This document shows, one piece after another, positions 1-11,217 of a stretch of 64,000 nucleotides of DNA (position 1 is its first letter; each line of letters starts with the position of its first letter). The stretch covers positions 801,961 to 865,960 of the forward strand of contig NC_044922.1 of the NCBI RefSeq assembly GCF_003576645.1. The letters run 5' to 3'. A model generated the notes under the pieces. It did no database searches and had not been told where the DNA came from. It worked only from the letters and a program-made list of their open reading frames with translations. Source of the DNA: Ipomoea triloba. Its lineage: Eukaryota; Streptophyta; Magnoliopsida; Solanales; Convolvulaceae. A program made the position numbers and the translations under genes.

Positions 1-6
1 TAATTT

Positions 7-172
7 TCATAATATAATTTTAGCATTAACCATTTTCATTGTATGAATACACAAAATTCATCGCCTTCTTTTTCGAACTTTTAATGAGTAGATTTTGAGA
101 ATTAATTTACGGAATATAATTTTAGCATTAACCATTTTCAGTGTATGAACACACAAAATTCATCGCCTTCTA
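7..172 (+). repeat. Direct repeat of about 60 bp in terpene synthase intron
   Basis: Two near-identical copies of a roughly 60-bp AT-rich segment (about 7-66 and 114-172), each containing TTTTAGCATTAACCATTTTCA and ending in CATCGCCTTC, lie just before exon 4. They are intronic; no upstream exon is visible in 1-269. Confidence 0.75.
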
Positions 173-269
173 ACCTAGCCCACATCGTTGTGGATGGCAC
201 AACTCAAAATAATAGCTTAAAATGACATTTATATTATGTGAGTACATAATATATTTTCTTGGAAAGCAG

Positions 270-3200
270 GTGGTGGGAGAATTCTTATATTACAGAAAGG
301 TTAACATTCGTGAGAGATAGTATGGTGGAGAATTTCTTTTGGGCAATAGCTACCAACTCCAACCCTAAGTTTTCAAACTGGAGAAGAACAAAGGCAAAAC
401 TCAATTGTTTAATTTGCACAATTGATGATATATATGATGTTTATGGAACTCTTGATGAATTGCACCTCTTCACTGATGTCATTGAAAGGTACGTAAATTA
501 ATAGTGGTTTTAATTTTGCATATTACTAGAACAAAATATTTTTTTTAAATAGAACAAAATATAATTTTAGTCGTTATAATTTCTATCTTTCAGTTGTTAC
601 AAAATATACTCCTAATTTAGCAAAAAAATTACAAATTTTGTCCCTCAAGTAATAAAACAATGAACCTCAATTAGAAATACACACATATACATATGGTCTA
701 GTGGCACCCGATTGCACTCTCATATAAAAAGAGTGAGTTCGAGCCTCAATGGAGGCTTGAGTTAGTAGTACTCAACAAAATAAATACACACACATATACG
801 ATTTTTATGAAAAATATTCAAGTTTAACTCCTCGTATGAGATGTCTATTAGCCTTTTTTATTTGAGCCGCTCAACTATAGGCAACCTAGTTGGTTTACCT
901 CTTTGATAATGGTATTTTACCAACTAAAGTCACAAGATTGAACTTCACCTAAAACATACTTTTGGATAACGGTTGCAGTCTAAGGGTTTTAGTGTACAAA
1001 TTATCATTACTGAATGCATATACTAAGAGTTGTTTTGATTTGTGTAGCCTTTTTTATTTGAGTGGCTCAACTATAGGCAACCTAGCTGGTTTACTTCTTT
1101 GATAATGGTATTTTACCAGCTAAAGTCACAAGATTGAACTCACCTAAAACATATTTTTGGATAACGGTTGCAATCTAAGGGCTTTAGTGTACAAATTATC
1201 ATTACTGAATGCATATACTAAGAGTTGTTTTGATTTGTTTTTTTTTTTCTTTTCTGGTGTACATATTATATCTAAGAGTTTGATTTTTCAGATGGGATGA
1301 TGTAACAGAAATAGATCACCTCCCAAAGTACATGAGATTCTGCTATCTGGCACTCCACAACTTCATAAACGAAGTAGCATATGATGTTCTTAAAGAACAT
1401 GACATCTTTATCCTACATTATCTCAGAAAATGGGTACTTTTAATTATCTCTAAAAATCATCAATTTTTTTATCGGGCCACGAGGTATCCTAACGGTATAA
1501 AGCACCTTTAAACCTGTTCCATACTCATTAATCCGTGTTTGCACCAGGCCGGCCCAATTAAAGGGCAAAGTGCTTTTAATTATCTCTAAAAATCATCAAT
1601 TTTTTTTATCACATCACGAGGTATCCTAACTGTAGGAAACACCTTTAAACCCGTTCCATACTCGGACTAATCCTTGTTCGCACCAGGACGGCCCAATTAA
1701 GGGGTAAAGTGCTAGCCAGATTGATTTTTTTGTATCCTAAGCAAGTCCTAACCGCAGGAAACGCCTTTACACTCATATCATAGTCAGACTAATCCCGTTT
1801 CGCACCGAGTCGGCCCAATTAAGGAACAAAGTGCTGACCAGATTAATTATTTTGAACTCCCGACCTCTCTTAAGGGACAAGAGTGCACGACCACTCACGC
1901 CCCAACCAAGCTAGTTTCTAAAAAGCATTAATTTAATTTTAATAAACCAATTAATTAACAATATATGCATAATTTTTTTTGAGTATATGATTAGTGGAAG
2001 GATCTATTGAAAGCATACTTACAAGAGGCAAAGTGGTACCACAGTGGATACACCCCAACCTTTGAAGAATACATTGAAAATGCATGGATTTCATCAAGCT
2101 GTCCTCTAATATTAATGCATGCTTTTCTCCTTGTGAACCACCCTCATATGGAGGAGGCTGCTGCCCAGAATTGCTTGACAGAATATCATGAAATAATCCG
2201 TCTGTCTTCGATGATCGTTCGCCTCACAGACGATAAAGGAACCTCACCTGTACGTATAGATGTTTATAACTTCTTTTATATTCAATCATTAAAGCATTAC
2301 CAGAGGTGTCAAACGAACAGACTTGGGCCGAGTCGAACTGGCCTGTCATTGGCCCGTTTATTTTTTGGATGGATTAGCTTGGTCTGATTAAATTTAAGAT
2401 AGGGTTTGGGCTGGCCAGTATTGGCCCATTTATTTTTTGGATCGGGTTAGCTCAATCTAATTAAATATCAGACAAATTGGTCAGACTGTTATATGTGTCA
2501 GCAATTATCAAGTTATTTGTTACGTGTACAGAAACTATTAACTGTAGGTACATAATGCGTTAACTGAAGGTACTTAATTTTTGTATTGGGGCTCACAATG
2601 CAATATGAATCATGGTCCATGGTATAACATTTGCTCTCTGGCAAATTATACCATGGACCAGAGTCTACTATACCTTGCATTGTAGACCTTGGTCCAAAAA
2701 TAACATTCACATTCTGTATTTGTAGTTGACACATTCAGTATTTGTAGTTGACAGTTTCTGTATATGTAGCTATCATATTATGTATCAGCAATTATCAAGT
2801 TATTTGGTTAGTATAGAAAATATTACGTATAGGTACAGAATGTGTTAACTGAAGGTACAGAATTTTTGTATCAGGGTTCACAAAGTAAAATGAACTATGG
2901 TCCATGGTATAAAACGGGGTCGGCCTATTGTAGCAAATGAACCGAATCGTGTCGGCCCAACCAAAACGGGTCTAGTTGGACTAAACTTCGGACTAATAAC
3001 CCGTTTGTTTGACACCTCTAACAGCATATATCCAAGTTCTTTACTTACTCGTTATTTTATTTAAAATATCTTAGTATGAGATGAAACGGGGCGATGTACC
3101 AAAAGCGATACAATGTTACATGAACGAGGCTAAGGTCTCTATCGACGAGGCTCGTGATTTCGTCGATTTTCAGATCAATGAGACATGGAAGAAAATGAAT

Positions 3201-3377
3201 AAAGCTCGAGTTGAAGATTGCCCTTTCTCTGAAACATTCATTGAAGTTGCAATGAATCTTGCCAGAGTGTCTCATTGCATGTATCAACATGGAGATGGCC
3301 ATGGGACCAAGAACTTGGAGACTCAAACCCTCATCCAGGCTACATTGTTCGAGCCAATTATAAGAAATAAGTTTTAA
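270..3377 (+). CDS. Terpene synthase, TPS-b-like, C-terminal four exons (5' part outside window)
   Basis: Four exons join in frame: 270-488, 1292-1433, 1995-2249 and 3075-3377 (stop). Their lengths (219, 142, 255, 303) match exons 4-7 of class III plant terpene synthases, so exons 1-3, with any transit peptide and the RRx8W motif, should lie before position 1. The catalytic alpha domain shows the Mg-binding DDIYD motif in exon 4 and DDKGTSPYE, the NSE/DTE equivalent, across the last intron, followed by EMKRGDVPKAIQCYM, typical of this family. Family role: ionisation of geranyl or farnesyl diphosphate to mono- or sesquiterpenes; plastidial monoterpene synthase is the best guess. Oddities: the usual RDR reads RDS (FVRDSMVE), and the third NSE/DTE position is K instead of L/I/V. 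All introns carry repeats, but no stop or frameshift is seen. Product specificity cannot be predicted. Confidence 0.9.
692..782 (+). mobile_element. tRNA-derived SINE copy (intron 4 of terpene synthase)
   Basis: A pol III A-box-like TGGTCTAGTGGC and a B-box-like GAGTTCGAGCC are followed by a short body ending AGTTAGTAGTACTCAA, then A-rich DNA. The same head and tail recur elsewhere in the window on both strands, with longer internal parts in other copies, so this is an internally shortened copy of the family. Confidence 0.7.
851..1238 (+). repeat. Tandem duplication, about 190 bp x 2, in intron 4
   Basis: Two adjacent copies about 196 bp apart (851-1042 and 1047-1238) start GCCTTTTTTATTTGAG and end AGAGTTGTTTTGATTTG. 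They differ by few bases, so the duplication is recent. Diverged relatives of the first half (an 'aactataggcaacctag...ggtttac' segment) occur near 3650-3740, 21470-21700 and 22065-22190, marking a dispersed repeat family. Confidence 0.8.
1474..1920 (+). repeat. Dispersed repeat present in three tandem partial copies, intron 5
   Basis: Three diverged copies of an approximately 110-bp unit (about 1474-1575, 1611-1715, 1726-1840) share GAGGTATCCTAAC, CACCTTTAAACC and CGGCCCAATTAA. The last continues into GACCTCTCTTAAGGGACAAGAGTGC-like DNA. A related single copy is at about 54740-54895, so this is a dispersed element, not a local satellite. Confidence 0.7.
2301..3020. mobile_element. TIR element in terpene synthase intron 6, with a nested insertion
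   Basis: The left end reads AGAGGTGTCAAAC (2302-2314); the right end is its exact inverse, GTTTGACACCTCT (3007-3019). The TIR and size suggest a non-autonomous hAT-like element, but I cannot define a clean target-site duplication (AGCATTAC versus AGCATATA is only suggestive). Inside sits the GTGGACC-family element at about 2643-2912 and a roughly 130-bp direct repeat (2498-2629, 2781-2913). The insertion explains why the last intron is 825 bp. Confidence 0.6.
2643..2912. mobile_element. GTGGACC-family TIR element, nested copy
   Basis: The left end AAATTATACCATGGACC and the right end GGTCCATGGTATAA are inverted. The interior includes short tandem units of the type TTCAGTATTTGTAGTTGACA. Terminal motif and architecture match elements at 15249-15869, 53750-54035 and 59399-59731. 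Confidence 0.55.
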
Positions 3378-4907
3378 AAGTATCAAAATATTAGGGGAAA
3401 AAACTCCTTTTGTACACGTGCAATGTTTGTACTAGATTAGTTACACAGAATAAGGTCCATTTACTAATATATATCAATGCTCCTTCGTTCTTAAGGATTC
3501 AAGCTCTAACTCACTTCAATATCTCGATCATATCGGCACATGGGTTAGGTACGAAGGCTTCATAGACGCATGAGTTGGTCAGACAATTAATTTAGTAGTC
3601 TATAAGGTTCTAAGTTCAATTATCTGCAGAAATTATTTATTGGCATTCTTAATTTGAGCCGGTTAACTATAAACAATCTAAACTAATTTACCTCCTTATG
3701 ATTCTTCACCGTCTAAAATTACAAGGCAGGTTTCACACCACCGTAACTACTTATAATTTTTTAATGTTACTAAATAAAGACAAATATTTTTTAAAAAAAT
3801 TAAAATATTCTACGTGGCATTCATATATACAAAGAAAATTATACTCCAAAAGTATGTCAACCTAACTCACAATAGTAGGTAATTTACAAATAAAATGTTC
3901 TAATTGTACTCTGTCCCTCTTGACTCTATTTCAGTTCTTTTGCATTAATATATCTCGTTCCTTTGGTTTTCAAAAAAAAAAAAAAATTGTACTCTTTTTT
4001 TTTTTAAGTTTGAGAGCTATGAAACTTTTTGTAGTTAAAGAGACAAATTGATTTTTTATAAATAGTTTGGGAGTTTTATTTGGTCGTTCTCTATTAATTT
4101 ATAAATTATAATGTTGAAGAAAGTAATATTACAACTGTGGCAGTATAAGGAAATAAAGTTGCATCTTCATTACTACTTATAGCTTTAGGCGTAGTGGTAA
4201 GCACTTAATTCTAACAAGTGATATCAGAGTCAGGTAATAGATTCGAGGGGTTGGTGCTGGTGGAGGCCAAGTCTAGCACCCAGTGCCTAAGAAATTGTTG
4301 TGCGGAAGGGGGCAACGGCCGGCCTTGGTGCTATGAGGGGGAGAATTGTTGAGCGAAGACTAGTAAAGGCAAGTCTAGAACCCGATGGCTGAGAGATTGT
4401 TGGGCGAAGGGTGGCAGAGATTGGTAAAGGGCTTGGTGAAGTCCAACACTCAGCGTCACAAAAATGTGTAGTGGTATAAGGAAATAAAGTTACGTCTTCA
4501 CTACGAGTAATAGTTTTTGACGTAGTTGTAAGGGATTGATCTTAACAACACCCATTAGGACACTATCTCACTTTTACTTCATTTCTAACACTTTTTTTTT
4601 AGTACATTAGACAAAAAATAAATAAATAAATAAATAAAAAACCCCTCAATGAGCGAACTAAATCACTTAGAATACAATTCACCGTGGGTGTGGTCCTGAA
4701 GCACAATTGTTATATCATTAACTAGGATTCATATTGTATTGTGAACAATAGTCTAAAAATTATGTTTCTATATTTTATACCTGACATTAACAATTTATGT
4801 ACCTATAACCAAATTGAACTGTTAATGTTAACAGGATGTTAATATATTTTGTACATGCAGTTAACAATTTATGTGTCTATAATTATGATGTTATTTTTGA
4901 AGCAATC
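3378..4907. other. Intergenic, downstream of terpene synthase; no gene seen
   Basis: AT-rich DNA. About 3650-3740 is related to the intron-4 repeat. About 4180-4550 holds two diverged copies of a segment with 'ggcgtagtggtaag...gatattagagt'-like and 'agattgttgggcgaag' motifs, resembling degraded retroelement DNA. No open frame with protein-like character was found. Confidence 0.5.
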
Positions 4908-5075
4908 TTTTTTTAAGCATTACTAACCCTGTTACAATGCAGTATTTGTTCATAATTACTTTCTCAACCTACTGAAGTACAAAGAGTCAATACTGTCTCC
5001 ACTGAGGCTCAAACCCACCTCGAGCTCCTTCCATATGAAAGTGTAATCGAGTGTCACTAGATCATAAAGTCTTAA
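4908..5075 (-). mobile_element. tRNA-derived SINE, longest copy
   Basis: On the minus strand: A-box-like TGATCTAGTGACAC, B-box-like GGGTTTGAGCCTC, then a body with GACTCTTTGTACTTCAG and GGTTGAGAAAGTA, ending CTGCATTGTAACAGGG and an A-rich tail. It covers the full consensus of the family in this window. Confidence 0.75.
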
Positions 5076-5372
5076 CTACTATGATCAATATAAAAGCAAT
5101 CCACTATAATTTCTATTTATTTCTTTTTTCCCCTCTAATAAAATCATATCATATTACGAAAATTTCATCCTTGAAAATTAAATTTATCATATTTTCGCTC
5201 TAGGCAGACAAAGTACAACGTCCGACCACGTGTCTAAATTGTTATAATTGAATAACCTATCAATCACTCAATTAGGTATAGTAGGACGACACAAGAATAA
5301 TAACAATTGACTCATATTTCACCTTTTCTTGTCCTTGATAATGGCCATCCTGCTTTACACAAAACAACGTAC

Positions 5373-5374
<2 letters not shown>

Positions 5375-5416
<42 letters not shown>
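5375..5416. repeat. (TA)n microsatellite, left flank of hairpin element
   Basis: An uninterrupted TA run of about 40 bases, with a shorter matching run at about 5665-5683 on the other side of the hairpin element, as expected if the element inserted into one TA tract. Confidence 0.9.
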
Positions 5417-5418
<2 letters not shown>

Positions 5419-5426
5419 TCATGTTC

Positions 5427-5656
5427 AGGTGTGGCCGCGCCCTTACGTGCGGCCGTGCGGTTTACACCACTCAATGTTAAAAAATGCACCACTCAATGTT
5501 ACGAAATACACCACTCAATACATTGAGTGGTGTGTTTCTTAAATATGAAATACACCACTCAATAACATTGAGTGGTGCATTTCGTAATATTGAGTGGTGC
5601 ATTTCTTAACATTGAGTGGTGTAAACCGCACGGCCGCACGTAAGGGCGCGACCACA
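5427..5656. mobile_element. Near-perfect fold-back element with GC-rich arms and a CACCACTCAAT repeat
   Basis: Left arm GTGGCCGCGCCCTTACGTGC is mirrored at the right end as GCACGTAAGGGCGCGACCAC. The inner part of both arms consists of repeats of CACCACTCAATGTTA on the left and its complement on the right, so almost the whole 230 bp can fold into one hairpin. It sits inside a TA microsatellite, as for TA-targeting MITEs. No coding capacity; short frames across it are artefacts. Confidence 0.8.
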
Positions 5657-5687
5657 TTTGAATAATATATATATATATATATGGTTA

Positions 5688-5825
5688 TGTTTTTTTTTAA
5701 TACTATTGACTCTGTTATAATATAGTATCTGTTCATATAAACTTTCTCAACTTACTAAAGCACAACGAGCCAACACCCTCACTAGAGATCGAACCTATGA
5801 CCTCTAACTTAGGAGGGCGACAGAT
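5688..5825 (-). mobile_element. tRNA-derived SINE, minus-strand copy
   Basis: On the minus strand the body contains GTTGGCTCGTTGTGCTTTAG and GTTGAGAAAGTT and ends ACAGAGTCAATAGTATT before an A-rich tail; the tRNA-like head is diverged. Confidence 0.65.
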
Positions 5826-5989
5826 ATGGTTATGTTTTATTCACCTAATAAAGTAAATTGTATTTTTATCTTTTTCTCATTTCAATATAATCAAAATATG
5901 TAGCAAAATTTTTAATTAAAGGAATGTATGATATAAAGCTCTTTAACATGAATGCATCTTTTATAATAATTAAATCTCCAATCTTATGC

Positions 5990-6107
5990 CAAGGACCTTG
6001 TAGTCCAATGGCATCAAACCCTTCTCTTTATATGGGAGGTGGTGGGTTTGAGCCTCAGTGGAGGCTATACATACTGCATTGTAATAGAGTTAGTAGTATT
6101 CAAAAAA
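5990..6107 (+). mobile_element. tRNA-derived SINE, plus-strand copy
   Basis: Head ACCTTGTAGTCCAATGGC, B box GGGTTTGAGCCTC, tail GTAATAGAGTTAGTAGTATTC followed by A's. The middle of the element is deleted relative to 4908-5075. Confidence 0.75.
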
Positions 6108-6403
6108 AATCTCCAATCTTACAATTACAGTAACAATTCGCTTACGGCTAATATAATTGTACAAATTACTAATAACAAGTCTAACCGTTTGGATTTTTGT
6201 TAAGGTGTTTGCATATCCAACAAATTAAAGAAAGACAAAGGGAGATATGAAAATAAAATTTAAAAAAATAAAAAATAAAAATTACAGTGGTCGTTAGTTG
6301 GCAGCTAACGTACCCGCTAGGTGCTATTGGTGCACTTCCTTTGATTTTTTTTTTTAACATCAAATTGAGTCCACAAAAAAAAATCATATATATCTTCTGC
6401 AAG

Positions 6404-6550
6404 AACCCTAACCTTCTCTTTTCATTACATTGTATTATTTGTTCATCTATACTTTCTAAACTTGTTGAAGCACAAAGAGTCACTATTGCCTCCACTGAGG
6501 CTCGATCTCATGACCTCACATATGGGAGAGTCACTACATGCTATCTGATC
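6404..6550 (-). mobile_element. tRNA-derived SINE; its 5' half repeats at 8319
   Basis: The minus strand shows GAGATCGAGCCTCAGTGGAG, AATAGTGACTCTTTGTGC and the tail region. The large tandem duplication starts inside this SINE at 6470, so the second copy (from 8319) holds only its tRNA-like half. Confidence 0.65.
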
Positions 6551-6717
6551 ACTTTCATAATAATATATGATATGCAGAAAAGGAAAGAATCAATTGGTGA
6601 CTTAATTAGGGAAGAGCTTGAAAGGAAAGGAAAGATGATTGATTATAGATCAATAGGAGAAAATTACGTATATCACAATATACCAATTACCCGTATAATT
6701 TCAGTAGATTAATTATT

Positions 6718-7120
6718 GAGTTAATTCTATTTTTTGTCCTAAATTTATAAGTGGCAATCCACTTTTAGTCCTTTTTTATTAGAGCATCCACTTTTGGTCC
6801 TAGTATTATTGTGACATGACCATTTTTGGTCCTTTATCAACAAATCAGTTTAAATATCACTAAATACAAGGACATTTCAGTCTTTAATTATGAATGTTTT
6901 AAAAAAAAAACATAAAAAATATAGTTGTTTAACATACTTTGTATAGAAAAGATTGAAATGTCTTTGTATTTAACGATATTCCAAGGATTTTGTTGATGGA
7001 GGACTAAAATTGGTCATGCCACAATAATACTATGACCAAATGAGGATGTTTTAATTAAAAAAAAAAAGATTAAAAGTGGATTGTCACCTATAAATCTAGG
7101 ACCAAAAATGGAATTAACTC
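6718..7120. mobile_element. Mutator-like MITE with 10-bp target duplication (second copy 8567-8969)
   Basis: Termini GAGTTAATTCTATTTTTTG and its near-inverse CCAAAAATGGAATTAACTC are flanked by the exact 10-bp repeat ATTAATTATT at 6708-6717 and 7121-7130. Long inverted arms contain CCACTTTTAGTCC / GGACTAAAA motifs. TSD length and long TIRs fit non-autonomous Mutator elements. The element at 51010-51530 has similar ends. A copy lies in the second half of the tandem duplication. Confidence 0.8.
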
Positions 7121-7569
7121 ATTAATTATTATAGGTATTAGTGATTGAGAATAAATAGGCCCATTGTATATGAAGATTGAGAGTCATAAACAGAGAAATA
7201 TATTGTTATTCTACTATTTTAATTATTCTTCTTGGAGTTCCGACACGTTCGAAGTGTGAAATAGAATCATATCAATTGAAGCGCTCTTCATTTTCTTTCG
7301 TTACATTGTTTTTCTTTTTAAAGAAAAGGGAAGATGATGGATTATAGATCAGTAGGAGAAAATTATATATATCATTTCCTTATATAGTTTGTGCTTGTAT
7401 ACTTTTAGTAGGTTACTAAATAGGTCCATTGTATATAATGATTGGGAACCACAGATAGAGAAATATATTGTTATTCAACTATTTTAGCTATTCTAGTCCT
7501 CACACGCTCGAAGTGTGAAATTGAATTTGTTGTGACTTGAATACGTTAAGAGTTAAAAAACTTGCTCAA

Positions 7570-8208
7570 GGCTATGTTTGGCAGAGCTTATTTAGGAGCT
7601 TATAGCTTATTTTAAGCTACTAATAAGTTATAAGCTCTGTTTGGTAATGTTCTCAAAATAAGCTAGTAGCTTAAAATAAGAGCTTATTTTGAAACGCTAC
7701 TTGGGGTAGCTTTTCAAAATAAGCTAGTAGCTTTTTAACTTTTTTCCATCTTTATCCTTATTATTTTAAATAAATGACATCCTTTACCCCTCTCAATTAA
7801 AATCTTTTTGACATTTTCTTTTAATTATGTTTGGTTGTAATTTCAGTTTGATATTTATGTTTGAACATTAATTTTTGTATGAACTAATCTTATGAATTAT
7901 AAATATTTTTTTTACTTTATATATTTTCAAATATATGTTCTTACTTTATATTTTATTTAAATATATTGATTTCATTATTTTATATTTTAATATATAAACA
8001 AACCTATTTAAATTTAAAATTATTTAAATTGTATGAAGATGTCCTTTTTAGTCTTTTTACATTTATCAGCTTATCAAAAAGCTAATTTTACCAAACACTT
8101 TTAAGCATAACAGCTCTTCAGATTTCAGCTTCGAGCTTATAGCTTTTCAGTTTTCAACTACTTTTCAGCTTTCAGCTACCTTTTCAGCTAGGTTTGCCAA
8201 ACATAGCC
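7570..8208. mobile_element. TIR element with GGCTATGTTTGGCA ends (second copy 9419-10057)
   Basis: Left end GGCTATGTTTGGCA, right end TGCCAAACATAGCC, an exact 14-bp inverted pair. Both inner flanks carry repeats of AGCTTATAGCTT / TTTTCAGCT. CAA flanks both sides, but I cannot assign a superfamily. No coding sequence. Confidence 0.7.
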
Positions 8209-8257
8209 CAAAAGATTTCTCGTTCATTACAGTCCTATCTAGATCTGGGGTGGTAAC

Positions 8258-8300
<43 letters not shown>

Positions 8301-10106
8301 GACACGTTGCACTACCTNGCACAAAGAGTCACTATTGCCTCCACTGAGGCTCGATCTCATGACCTCACATATGGGAGAGTCACTACATGCTATCTGATCA
8401 CTTTCATAATAATATATGATATGCAGAAAAGGAAAGAATCAATTGGTGACTTAATTAGGGAAGAGCTTGAAAGGAAAGGAAAGATGATTGATTATAGATC
8501 AATAGGAGAAAATTACGTATATCACAATATACCAATTACCCGTATAATTTCAGTAGATTAATTATTGAGTTAATTCTATTTTTTGTCCTAAATTTATAAG
8601 TGGCAATCCACTTTTAGTCCTTTTTTATTAGAGCATCCACTTTTGGTCCTAGTATTATTGTGACATGACCATTTTTGGTCCTTTATCAACAAATCAGTTT
8701 AAATATCACTAAATACAAGGACATTTCAGTCTTTAATTATGAATGTTTTAAAAAAAAAACATAAAAAATATAGTTGTTTAACATACTTTGTATAGAAAAG
8801 ATTGAAATGTCTTTGTATTTAACGATATTCCAAGGATTTTGTTGATGGAGGACTAAAATTGGTCATGCCACAATAATACTATGACCAAATGAGGATGTTT
8901 TAATTAAAAAAAAAAAGATTAAAAGTGGATTGTCACCTATAAATCTAGGACCAAAAATGGAATTAACTCATTAATTATTATAGGTATTAGTGATTGAGAA
9001 TAAATAGGCCCATTGTATATGAAGATTGAGAGTCATAAACAGAGAAATATATTGTTATTCTACTATTTTAATTATTCTTCTTGGAGTTCCGACACGTTCG
9101 AAGTGTGAAATAGAATCATATCAATTGAAGCGCTCTTCATTTTCTTTCGTTACATTGTTTTTCTTTTTAAAGAAAAGGGAAGATGATGGATTATAGATCA
9201 GTAGGAGAAAATTATATATATCATTTCCTTATATAGTTTGTGCTTGTATACTTTTAGTAGGTTACTAAATAGGTCCATTGTATATAATGATTGGGAACCA
9301 CAGATAGAGAAATATATTGTTATTCAACTATTTTAGCTATTCTAGTCCTCACACGCTCGAAGTGTGAAATTGAATTTGTTGTGACTTGAATACGTTAAGA
9401 GTTAAAAAACTTGCTCAAGGCTATGTTTGGCAGAGCTTATTTAGGAGCTTATAGCTTATTTTAAGCTACTAATAAGTTATAAGCTCTGTTTGGTAATGTT
9501 CTCAAAATAAGCTAGTAGCTTAAAATAAGAGCTTATTTTGAAACGCTACTTGGGGTAGCTTTTCAAAATAAGCTAGTAGCTTTTTAACTTTTTTCCATCT
9601 TTATCCTTATTATTTTAAATAAATGACATCCTTTACCCCTCTCAATTAAAATCTTTTTGACATTTTCTTTTAATTATGTTTGGTTGTAATTTCAGTTTGA
9701 TATTTATGTTTGAACATTAATTTTTGTATGAACTAATCTTATGAATTATAAATATTTTTTTTACTTTATATATTTTCAAATATATGTTCTTACTTTATAT
9801 TTTATTTAAATATATTGATTTCATTATTTTATATTTTAATATATAAACAAACCTATTTAAATTTAAAATTATTTAAATTGTATGAAGATGTCCTTTTTAG
9901 TCTTTTTACATTTATCAGCTTATCAAAAAGCTAATTTTACCAAACACTTTTAAGCATAACAGCTCTTCAGATTTCAGCTTCGAGCTTATAGCTTTTCAGT
10001 TTTCAACTACTTTTCAGCTTTCAGCTACCTTTTCAGCTAGGTTTGCCAAACATAGCCCAAAAGATTTCTCGTTCATTACAGTCCTATCTAGATCTGGGGT
10101 GGTAAC

Positions 10107-10149
<43 letters not shown>

Positions 10150-10166
10150 GACACGTTGCACTACCT

Positions 10167-11100
10167 TTCTTGTCTTTCAAAATGATCATTCGGCTTATCG
10201 CTGTCAACTCACATAACAAAAAATCTCTAACATAATGGTTGGAATTATTGTGATTTTTAATATGGATCTAATTTTTTGTGGTTAAGAATTATGCTTGGAG
10301 TCATGTCATTTGCAACATGTGATCCAAATTGTTCATGGACTTTACTTATAACATTGGTTTTACTAAATAAATTAAACCAAAATTTTTACTAAACGTTAAT
10401 GTGGCATGTTGCCGTTAGTCAATACTAAACAACCACTTTTTTTTTTTTAAGGAAACAACCACTCAAAAAAAAAAAAAGCCAACAAACAAACAAAGTTAAT
10501 AGTGATATGTTGCAATAGCATCTAGCGAAATATTTGGTTTATCAAGTATTACTTTTACTCTTTTAAAAAAAAAAAAAAAATACTCTAACACTTTCAGCCC
10601 AAAGAATCTAAATCCCCACCACCACGATCAAACCTACCTGAGATGTCATCACACTACAAGGTAATTGTCAAGTATTACTGTTACTTAAAATGCAAGAAAT
10701 ACACCAAAATGTTTTAGTTCAAGTAGGAGGGGACTGAGTTTCACTTCAGCATGAGGTCGGGAATGTTGTCCCCTAAACTAGGGCTAATTGAGATTTAAGT
10801 GGATTAGTCTAGCTCACATAATGCAAATAACAATGCAGTATGCAAGAAAAGAAAAAAAAAATACTATTTACATTTTTTTTTTACAAACGATGTCAAATTT
10901 CGTTACCAATTTGAGACTAATCTGGATTCAACCCAAATCATGCCAGTAAAAATTTAACAATTATTCAGGAGAAAACCAAGCCCACAGCTCTTAAACAACT
11001 AACTACGTACCCAAATTACTGAATTATTAATACTATTTACCATTTATCATTTCAATTATAACATGAATTATAGTGTGATGCAGCGACATGGAACCAACCT
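10167..11100. other. Intergenic before the cystatin cluster; no gene seen
   Basis: AT-rich with poly-A/T runs near 10440, 10565 and 10855. No recognisable element or reading frame. The last part is presumably promoter of the first cystatin-like gene. Confidence 0.5.
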
Positions 11101-11115
11101 TTCAGGCTTTCATAA

Positions 11116-11126
11116 CTATAAATAGG
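11116..11126 (+). promoter_or_regulatory. TATA box of first cystatin-like gene
   Basis: CTATAAATAGG lies about 100 bases before the start codon at 11218. Comparable boxes precede the other two genes (14451, 19754), and the leaders all contain AACAAC/ACACCAA-type sequence, so the promoters were duplicated with the genes. Confidence 0.7.
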
Positions 11127-11217
11127 CCACACTCCACTCTATCATCCTTCATCAAACAACGTTGTACTACAAACAACACCAACACTTTCCCAAAGAGTTC
11201 TCTCATCCTCTCTAGCA

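Larger units (their letters stand above)
6470..10166 (+). repeat. 1,848-bp tandem duplication joined by one N; probable assembly artefact
   Basis: Segment 6470-8317 recurs as 8319-10166 at a constant offset of 1,849, with the only ambiguous base of the window (N, 8318) between them. Every stretch I compared was identical, including poly-A runs and a long (TA)n tract whose length is usually unstable. The exact equality points to overlapping contig ends or haplotypes left unmerged, not an old biological duplication. Each copy holds part of a SINE, a Mutator-type MITE, a TIR element with TGTTTGGC ends and the TA tract. No gene is affected. Confidence 0.9.

Noticed and set aside
5377..5415. CRISPR-like or satellite array in the TA-rich area
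   Set aside because: Simple TA microsatellite; no spacer structure, and this is eukaryotic DNA.
6287..6712. 141-codon plus-strand frame, and its echo at 8250-8561
   Set aside because: It runs through a SINE and the duplicated non-coding segment; the second copy even crosses the N. No protein-like motif.
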